A stretch of DNA of 64,000 nucleotides, taken from assembly GCA_945859605.1 (NCBI GenBank), contig OX243827.1, forward strand, positions 25,670,502 to 25,734,501, read 5' to 3'. The translations under genes and the position numbers were made by a program. The stretch is from Lumbricus rubellus. Lineage: Eukaryota; Annelida; Clitellata; Crassiclitellata; Lumbricidae. The notes beneath the pieces were generated by a model that saw nothing but the letters and a program-made list of their open reading frames with translations, was not told the origin of the DNA and did not search any database. Below, piece after piece: positions 60,601 through 64,000 of the stretch. Every line of letters starts with the position of its first letter. The first letter of the stretch is position 1.

Positions 60601-63600
60601 CACAGATAGAAAACACGTTGAGATTGCTTCTGGCCAACAATGAAATCTAACCAAAACTGACCACATTGTAATATTTTTGCAGTTTTAACTACATGTAGGG
60701 CCTACTATGCATTTATTCAAATTATTAAAGTGACCAATGATTTTTTGTTGTCAGTGAAAAGTTTTAAAGAATATAGTGCTGAGTTTTCAGGACAGAAACT
60801 ACGACTGAAACCATTTAAGAAAGCATTGTGCATCTGTAAAGTGCGGTTATCTAATGACAAAAATATTAATAAGCAGCAGAATAGCAACTATAAAGCTAAC
60901 TATAAAATAGCAAAATAAATACAATTAGGCTAATTCATATTTTGGCAGCATGTGCTTTAAAGTCCAATTATCCAGTTAATTTTCTTGGTGCCAATAAGAA
61001 ACCACACATTTTTTGCCAGATCACAGGGGCATAATACTCACACCTCTGGAGAATATGAGGCCCTACACAATATTATATAAGACTTAATATAGGCTATATA
61101 AATAATTATAATTTTTATATGTTTGCATAATTATGTACGCACACAATGTCATAGCCTATATAATTACTTTATCAAGTCCATCATGTCTTACTGTCTTCTA
61201 GGTATCCGCGTGCAACCGCCTTTTCCTCAACGTCCGTGACTTCCTTGATGTTGTACATGCATTTCGTGAGGACATCCTCACGTCCGATGTGTTTCAGAGC
61301 CTTCTCCAGGTTGTTCCCGGTGGCTCGATCGTTGCTCTTCTGGACCCAGAAGTGAAGCATGACGAGCGCCTGCTCCGCCAAAAAGTCGTAGTCAGTCTGG
61401 ATGCTGTTCACCTCTGCCGGGGTGAGTCCCAGATGGAGGGCCAGAGGGATCCAGTCCGTCTCAAGGGCATCGGCGATGTCTGTCAGACGAAGTTCAGCTT
61501 TCGAAATATGTTCCTCGGCTGAATATGCAAAGACACCGTGTTTATATTATTTTATTATTCTATCTATCATCTATCTATCTATGCAATTTATATAGCGCCC
61601 CTTCAAGAATGCTACTCAGAGGCGCTCCCCACCCAGGCCTGATCAAAAAGAAAAGTCCTAAGCAATCTGTAAAACGTTCCAGTCATGCTCCAAGGTTTGG
61701 AACGCAGTTTAGAACGAAGGTCATTCCAGACGGAAGGTCCAGTGACCGAAAATGCCTTATAATCTGCTTTGTGGTTTATTGGTAGTACGCATTTATTTAA
61801 ACAATCCAATACTATATACCATACCAAAACACCACATTATAATATGCTACACTGTGCCCCATAAAAAACACACCAAAAACTTTTCAAAAATCTTCTATAA
61901 AACTAAGCCAATTGTAATAAAAGTCTGTACGTTGTTTCTCAAATAATTTTGCCGCAAAATATTTTACATTTTACTTATTCACAGAAGTGGTTGCTGATGG
62001 AGGCAGTGACGCAGACTAGGCGTGTTTGGAAATATTTAAACAGAGATTAGTAACTTATTCATTCTCCAGCAGGACAGCGCCCCAGCTCATCGCGCAAAGG
62101 ACACCATTGCGTTGCTGCGACGTGAAACACCAAGCTTCATTGGACCGGAACTCTGGCCAGCAAACTCACCAGACATCAATCACGTTGACTACAGAATTCG
62201 GGGTCTAATACAAGAACGCGTATACCAGACAGCATTACGGGACGTCAACGAGTTGAAGGATCGCCTCATCGTTGTGTGGGCACAGTTGAAGCAGAGTGTC
62301 ATTGACAAAGCTATTGAACAGTGGCGGTCAAGGCTGAGAGCCTGCATTCAAGCGAAGGGACATCACTTCGAACATCTTCTTAAATGAAACATTACTTTTT
62401 CTTATTTAACATTAGACTTACATGCGTTTCATGACAAAGTTTTTTGGTGTGTTTTTTTATGGGGCACAGTGTATATCATGCCAAACCATGCCACATCATA
62501 CCATACTACACCATAGGCTACCAACTGTTTCGGTGGACACAGTCATAGTGTTTAAGAATTCGAACCTCAACCTAGGAAAAAGTTCAAATTAAAGTCCACA
62601 TCGAAGTCCGTTATAATTGTCAGAAGTGTTGCAAAACTCTGAAGAGCAAAATTTCACATAGCATCTCCCAACATAAAGTAATGTGAAGTAATCAGTAATT
62701 TCTATAGTGCGGTCCACTCAGTAGCACTCCCAGTGCAAGAACCCCAGGAGAAAAATAGGTCTTAGGAAGAGAGGGAGATAATGTAGATAGCGATCCAGAA
62801 AGAAGTCTCACACACAGAGTGATGGGAATGGAATAGCATAAGGAGGGACCAATGATGGTAAAGGATCGAGTTTGAGAAACAGTGGTCCTAGAACTGAGAA
62901 GAACTGTAGCTCAACATGTAAACAGACCTGGTCTAGCGGTTTCAAGCATAGATGCTTTGACCACCTGTGCCGGAGTCTCTCCGTATGTTCTGAGCACTAG
63001 ATCGGGTAGCCTGATGTCGAGGGCGCAAACCGACGCCGGTGTCTGCAGAGGAGCCCTGCCGAGCGCCGACCTCGGCTCCCTTGCGAACGCAATCTGCCCT
63101 GTAGGATCCAGGGAACCGTCGTGTGTACGCAGTCCGAAAGGCAAGCGGTTTTCCCTGAATGCGTGGAAGTTGACGTGGAGCTGCTCGTCTGATTTCGTCA
63201 ACGGAACGAGGTTCCCGGTCATGTCCATGTACTGCGGCTTTCCCTCGAGGACCTGTGACAAAGATGAGGACACATTCTTTCGTAATTAGGTCAGTCATTC
63301 GGTGTCAATTTGTATGAGGTAACTGTTTAAAAATGAAAACTGTGGAATCTGGATTAGTCAATAGGCGTCTAGAAGAAAAGAAGGAGGAAGAAAAGAGGAA
63401 GGGGAAGACGATGAGGAGGAGGAAGAACAAGAAATAGAAGGGAAGAGGAAGCAGAGAAAAAGAAGAAGATGAAGAGGAGGAAGAGGAGGAGGAGGAGGAG
63501 GAGGAGACGAAAGAACAGAAGGAGGAGTAGGAGGGGAGAAGGAGGAAAAGGATAAGAAAATGGTGGGGTAGGAAAAATAAGTAGAGCACTCTGCTAAGCT

Positions 63601-64000
63601 GTCCCTGGAGCAGCAACGGGTATGAAATGTCAGCAACTTCATTTTCTCAGCCTCAGCATATGAGCACCGGTGGCCAGTCCTCTCCCTCACCGTCTTATCT
63701 TTCCACCGACAGTGTGCGGTCAATGCACTCATTATAGCTGAATTTGCCATAGGGTCCGCAAGCAAAGCAAAATATCTCGAAGCGAATTTCTTCCGTGACG
63801 GGGATTTGAACCCAACCTATCACTTAACAGTCCAGCATGACTACCACTGCACCCTCACCACACCCCACTCCCCATTGATAAGAACCTCACCTCAACGTCG
63901 TTGCTCCTGGCCACCTCCTGGAAGTTCTCCTGCTTCTCGAGAGTCTTTTCAAGTCGGTCATCAACGACGCAGAAAAGTCGAATCCTCGACTCGATCGGAC
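26432..64000 (-). CDS. ANK: ankyrin, giant isoform: 3' ten exons, 5' part outside the window
   Basis: Ankyrins link membrane proteins to the spectrin-actin skeleton. Visible exons, 5' to 3': beyond 64000-63892 (partial), 63252-62928 (UPA), 61518-61192 (death domain), 60597-60479, 59962-59884, 58705-58583, 58128-58018, 57324-53611, 52346-52074, 45642-26432. Every junction is GT..AG and phases match throughout (0, 1, 1, 0, 1, 1, 1, 1, 1). The partial exon reads [17 protein letters not shown] and joins [18 protein letters not shown], the join expected between the second ZU5 region and the UPA domain. The ankyrin-repeat membrane-binding domain lies to the right, outside the window. Joined, about 7,990 residues are encoded from the death-domain exon onward. 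In ordinary short ankyrins the tail after the death domain is only a few hundred residues. Small symmetric exons suggest alternative splicing, so shorter isoforms are likely. Which paralogue this is cannot be told. Confidence 0.93.
28088..29800 (-). repeat. coding 69-bp (23-residue) tandem array
   Basis: About 25 units of the type [20 protein letters not shown] plus PVA. The last eight or so units (28092-28640) are nearly identical and fall into a three-unit, 207-bp higher-order repeat. All lengths are multiples of three. Confidence 0.92.
29790..34170 (-). repeat. coding 81-bp (27-residue) tandem array
   Basis: About 54 units of the type [20 protein letters not shown] plus TSESVPV. Some units carry a few extra residues (AEVPV insert), visible in the DNA as GGTACCTCAGCTGC blocks. 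They share the ETTPG core with the 23-residue units that follow. Confidence 0.92.
37160..40400 (-). repeat. coding 123-bp (41-residue) tandem array with 18-bp subrepeats
   Basis: About 26 units of the type [20 protein letters not shown] plus [21 protein letters not shown]. Between 37,205 and 38,240 several units are expanded by head-to-tail copies of KVPEEG (18 bp), up to five in a row. Confidence 0.92.
41170..44860 (-). repeat. coding 120-bp (40-residue) tandem array
   Basis: About 30 units of the type [20 protein letters not shown] plus [20 protein letters not shown], the edge units being more diverged. Adjacent units at 42601-42840 are almost identical. The core S-(V/L)-PE...AKPEEGKV is shared with the 41-residue array. 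Confidence 0.93.
46652..46902 (-). mobile_element. tRNA-derived SINE, near full length, interrupted by (TA)n
   Basis: On the minus strand: GCGGGTCGCGGTGGTGCAAG, a perfect B box GGTTCGAATCC, the body (CTTCACTCGCAATTGATCG), then GGAGCGCCTCTGAATAG and CTTGAGAGGCGCTATAAACA. A (TA)n microsatellite at 46700-46722 sits before the hairpin. Confidence 0.85.
47280..47335 (+). repeat. GCGCCTC hairpin tail, short copy
   Basis: CTGGGAGCGCCTCTGAAAGG then CAACTGGAGGCGCTTTATAA: both hairpin arms and the A/T end, no head. Confidence 0.5.
47405..47470 (-). repeat. GCGCCTC hairpin tail, short copy
   Basis: The minus strand reads GAGAGCGCCTCTGAGTAG and TTTCTTGAAGAGGTGCCATA. One of several head-less copies in this intron; another eroded one is at 47640-47695. 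Confidence 0.5.
47750..48240. repeat. eroded retroposon with internal duplication
   Basis: Starts GGGGCGCGGTGGTGTCCTGG, contains GTGCCGGTCCTAAGCCCGGA (a phrase I associate from memory with animal retroposon 3' ends), then AGATGCTTCAAGGTGTCATG...GGAC/GAGAGAG. A variant, GGTGCTTCAAGATGTTAATG, returns at 48115. The two halves look like diverged copies, each ending GGGCATTGACCCA/GGGCATTGAGCCCA. Confidence 0.5.
48257..48466 (+). mobile_element. tRNA-derived SINE, full length
   Basis: GCGGTGGTGTGGTGGGCATG (A-box region), a perfect B box GGTTCGAATCC at about 48305, the body CTTGGGCAAGTCCTTTAATC and ACGATGCAGTGTCCGTAGTC, the tail GGGAGCGCCTCTGAGCAGAG, CTTGAGGTGGCGCTAAAACA and an end in ATGCAAACAAAAA. 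The best preserved copy in the window. Confidence 0.88.
50057..51301 (+). CDS. class A (rhodopsin-like) peptide GPCR, single coding exon, 414 aa
   Basis: A seven-helix receptor for an unknown ligand, probably a neuropeptide. Landmarks, numbered from the ATG at 50057: an extracellular N-tail of about 93 residues with N-glycosylation sites at 34, 42, 57, 73 and 78; TM1 N111 in GILGN; TM2 D139; TM3 DRY at 198-200; TM5 P291; TM6 FFLCQTPE around P343; TM7 NSAINFLIY, residues 377-385. The NSxINFLIY version of NPxxY and the lack of the usual Cys at the top of TM3 resemble FMRFamide-receptor-like GPCRs of invertebrates (from memory). The ATG was chosen because a good acceptor (TTCTGTTCTTCAG) ends at 50054, so the coding exon probably follows a spliced 5' leader. 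The frame extends 18 codons further upstream, but that part lies in the probable intron. It is nested, antisense, in an ankyrin intron. Confidence 0.9.
   Translation: MMMTTVATLLSPSSLSALSWSFDPSDSRPRFVQNQSIGEQWNLTLDPSHTRRTWFQNQSTADYWMPQVPALQNDTVNKTKEFDFYNTYMYCGLTFRGILVFVLCLFGILGNVVTLLVLRRDPDKDNATIWLLRALAVVDNIYLAFAILPSFIEVIEWTTNLVNEMTWTVYYYIIHLQFPLASITRTLSVWIVVLVTADRYLAICKPMHSKWRTLGRMKLTMIWMFILAVLFNAPVFIYSIQPLLVEKCWSTYNSSDTEASESSFCETFWYLYSVVRCYYAVFNVVAHFFGPLLILIILNVRIAFTLRALQKKRRQMSMDINRERTIIKMVAVVVGVFFLCQTPETVFQIIYIDGVSVDIHRLLFCPLLFSHALVVLNSAINFLIYCFINGRFKRVIGEMLPCLTQPRTDVVLIV
51594..51599 (+). terminator. GPCR polyadenylation signal
   Basis: AATAAA 293 nt after the GPCR stop, followed by T/G-rich sequence (TTTTCTTTGTTTGATTTT), as expected for a poly(A) site. 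This ends the nested gene about 470 bp before the ankyrin exon on the opposite strand. Confidence 0.7.
52074..52346 (-). CDS. ANK: ankyrin linker exon, 273 bp, phase 1-1
   Basis: Encodes 91 residues, mostly acidic ([20 protein letters not shown] ... [14 protein letters not shown]). The acceptor is CAACCCAG. The donor is GTTCGC, weaker than consensus but phase-matched to the giant exon, restoring an Asp codon across the join. Symmetric, so it can be skipped without a frameshift. Confidence 0.85.
52347..53610. other. ankyrin intron without recognised features
   Basis: AT-rich, with a few TAGGCCTA palindromes. No exon, SINE head or transposon end was recognised. Confidence 0.5.
53611..57324 (-). 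CDS. ANK: ankyrin large internal exon, 3714 bp, 1238 residues, phase 1-1
   Basis: Bounded by GTTTTTGTAG at its 5' side and donor GTATTGG. The first 190 residues are unique and contain the paired motif module [14 protein letters not shown] ... [14 protein letters not shown] (about residues 72-170). About 300-1000 are repeats built on [20 protein letters not shown] (period 28 residues, 84 bp) and an earlier variant [15 protein letters not shown]. The last 80 residues are unique and acidic. Strongly charged, low in aromatics, expected to be disordered. Divisible by three and symmetric, so it can be an optional cassette. Confidence 0.92.
57430..57580. repeat. two facing retroposon tail fragments
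   Basis: 57440-57500 (plus) reads GGAGTTCTTCTGAGTAGTCC, TTTTGAAGAGGCGTTATAGA. 57515-57575 is in the other orientation (CATTTGTATAGCGCCACTTC). Both are eroded copies of the hairpin tail. Confidence 0.4.
58018..58128 (-). CDS. ANK: ankyrin linker exon, 111 bp, phase 1-1
   Basis: Encodes 37 residues ([20 protein letters not shown] ... [10 protein letters not shown]). Acceptor CTTTTCCAG, donor GTATGAA. Symmetric. Confidence 0.88.
58583..58705 (-). CDS. ANK: ankyrin linker exon, 123 bp, phase 1-1
   Basis: Encodes 41 residues ([20 protein letters not shown] ... [10 protein letters not shown]). Acceptor TTTGTAG, donor GTAGGC. Symmetric. Confidence 0.88.
58744..59577 (+). mobile_element. mariner-like element, internally deleted, about 210-bp terminal inverted repeats
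   Basis: The ends are CACGGTGTCCCAAGTGAAG and its complement. The inverted repeats continue inward for about 210 bp, to AAAAGATAGGA at 58955 and its mirror at 59367. Right flank TA, left flank AT (decayed). The plus strand at about 59250-59345 encodes [18 protein letters not shown] and a stop, the mariner transposase C-terminus. Inserted in an ankyrin intron. Confidence 0.8.
59884..59962 (-). CDS. ANK: ankyrin linker exon, 79 bp, phase 0-1
   Basis: Encodes [20 protein letters not shown] and YLRPRI. Acceptor ATGTATCTAG, donor GTTTGT. Other frames contain stops, and phase fits both neighbours. Confidence 0.8.
60295..60352 (+). repeat. GTCC/GTCT microsatellite
   Basis: Run of GTCCGTTCGTCCGTCCGTCT followed by GTCTGCCTGCCTGTCTGTCT, a decayed tetranucleotide repeat in an ankyrin intron. 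Confidence 0.75.
60479..60597 (-). CDS. ANK: ankyrin linker exon, 119 bp, phase 1-0
   Basis: Encodes [20 protein letters not shown] and [19 protein letters not shown]. Ser/Arg-rich, directly after the death domain. Acceptor ATCTGTGCAG, consensus donor GTGAGT. Confidence 0.88.
61192..61518 (-). CDS. ANK: ankyrin death-domain exon, 327 bp, phase 1-1
   Basis: 109 residues with the six-helix death-domain pattern: [75 protein letters not shown]. This is the ankyrin type (W at the start of helix 2, HFWVQK in helix 4). Acceptor GCATATTCAG, donor GTAAGA. Confidence 0.94.
61578..61790 (-). mobile_element. LINE 3' end: reading-frame remnant plus hairpin tail
   Basis: On the minus strand the frame reads [20 protein letters not shown] then [20 protein letters not shown] and a stop at about 61612. 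The pattern FSVxGPxxWNxL...FxxxLRTFLF is typical of the end of LINE ORF2. Straight after it comes GCGCCTCTGAGTAG, CATTCTTGAAGGGGCGCTAT and AAATTGCATAG, the same hairpin that ends the SINEs. Confidence 0.7.
61850..62471 (+). mobile_element. mariner-like transposon, 5' half deleted
   Basis: Ends CACTGTGCCCCATAAAAAAC and its inverse, flanked by TA on both sides, a clean target duplication. The plus strand encodes the second half of a Tc1/mariner transposase: [20 protein letters not shown] (second catalytic Asp), [14 protein letters not shown] (third Asp region) and [20 protein letters not shown], ending at 62387. The N-terminal DNA-binding part and first Asp are gone, so it cannot be autonomous. 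Inserted between the UPA and death-domain exons. Confidence 0.88.
62690..62925 (-). repeat. retroposon tail copy with body
   Basis: The minus strand ends CACTGGGAGTGCTACTGAGT, GGACCGCACTATAGAAATTA, with about 200 bp of C/T-rich body upstream resembling 14930-15230. It abuts the donor of the UPA exon. Confidence 0.45.
62928..63252 (-). CDS. ANK: ankyrin UPA-domain exon, 325 bp, phase 0-1
   Basis: The UPA domain (shared by UNC5, PIDD and ankyrins) closes the ZU5-ZU5-UPA spectrin-binding unit. [39 protein letters not shown] and [12 protein letters not shown] are ankyrin signatures. Acceptor TTTGTCACAG, donor GTCTGT. The 108 residues end with the short linker to the death domain. Confidence 0.94.
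63360..63550. repeat. GA-rich low-complexity tract
   Basis: Almost pure purine on the plus strand (AGGAGGAAG, AAGAAGAAG, GGAGGAGGA). The Ser/Pro-rich frames on the other strand are by-products. Confidence 0.8.
63590..63860 (-). mobile_element. second tRNA-like SINE family
   Basis: The minus strand has GGTGTGGTGAGGGTGCAGTG, TAGTCATGCTGGACTGTTAA and a B box GGTTCAAATCCCC-like stretch, i.e. a tRNA-like head. A unique body of about 170 bp follows (CACTGTCGGTGGAAAGATAA). It does not carry the GCGCCTC hairpin, so it is a different family. Confidence 0.55.
63892..64000 (-). CDS. ANK: ankyrin exon ending the ZU5 region, partial at window edge
   Basis: The visible frame [36 protein letters not shown] ends at donor GTGAGG in phase 0. 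It matches the end of the second ZU5 region, including the family's (E/Q)QENFxEVARSxDVE phrase. Continues beyond the window. Confidence 0.92.

Noticed and set aside
63305..63765. Ser-rich and Pro-rich minus-strand frames
   Set aside because: They translate a GA-rich tract and SINE sequence between two well-defined ankyrin exons.

Overview
The window is nuclear DNA from an animal. It has short coding exons with GT..AG introns in phase, TATA and AATAAA signals, tRNA-derived SINEs, LINE tails and mariner-like transposons. The palindrome TAGGCCTA is very common in the non-coding DNA, and the proteins look like those of an invertebrate deuterostome. My best guess is a marine ambulacrarian such as an echinoderm; that placement is an inference from style and is not proven.

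Layout. (1) 1-1.2 kb, minus strand: the first exon and TATA promoter of a gene for a secreted protein that runs off the left edge. (2) 1.2-9.6 kb: intergenic DNA full of degenerate repeats, including a 965-bp mariner derivative and G-rich tracts. (3) 9.66-18.3 kb, minus strand: a complete 12-exon LARP7 gene (651 aa), which binds 7SK RNA; the exon lengths sum to 1956 nt with matching phases. (4) 19.5-21.35 kb, plus strand: a complete 3-exon prefoldin subunit 2 gene (152 aa), head to head with LARP7. (5) 21.35-26.4 kb: no gene apart from a probable ankyrin 3' UTR. (6) 26.4-64 kb, minus strand: the 3' part of an ankyrin gene. Ten exons are visible, covering the end of the spectrin-binding region, the UPA domain, the death domain, small linker exons, a 3714-bp exon, and a single 19,211-bp terminal exon that encodes 6403 residues, mostly tandem repeats. 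(7) 50.06-51.3 kb, plus strand: an intronless class A peptide GPCR nested antisense in the ankyrin intron before the giant exon.

The most striking object is the ankyrin tail. If all exons are joined, about 7,990 residues follow the death-domain boundary, so with an ordinary ankyrin-repeat and spectrin-binding N-terminus the protein would exceed 9,000 residues. The giant exon carries two repeat superfamilies, each in two registers: 40 and 41 residues, then 27 and 23 residues. These are separated by non-repetitive modules with an E-T-L-x-D-G-T motif that also occurs in the 3.7-kb exon. In vertebrates the giant ankyrin exon lies before the death domain; here the large exons follow it.

Mobile DNA shares a theme. 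A hairpin of the form GCGCCTCTGAG...GAGGCGC, followed by TATA-like A/T sequence, ends tRNA-headed SINEs and also ends what looks like a LINE reading-frame remnant, as expected for a SINE that borrows its tail from a partner LINE. The three mariner-like elements are all internally deleted but keep terminal inverted repeats and the end of a transposase frame.
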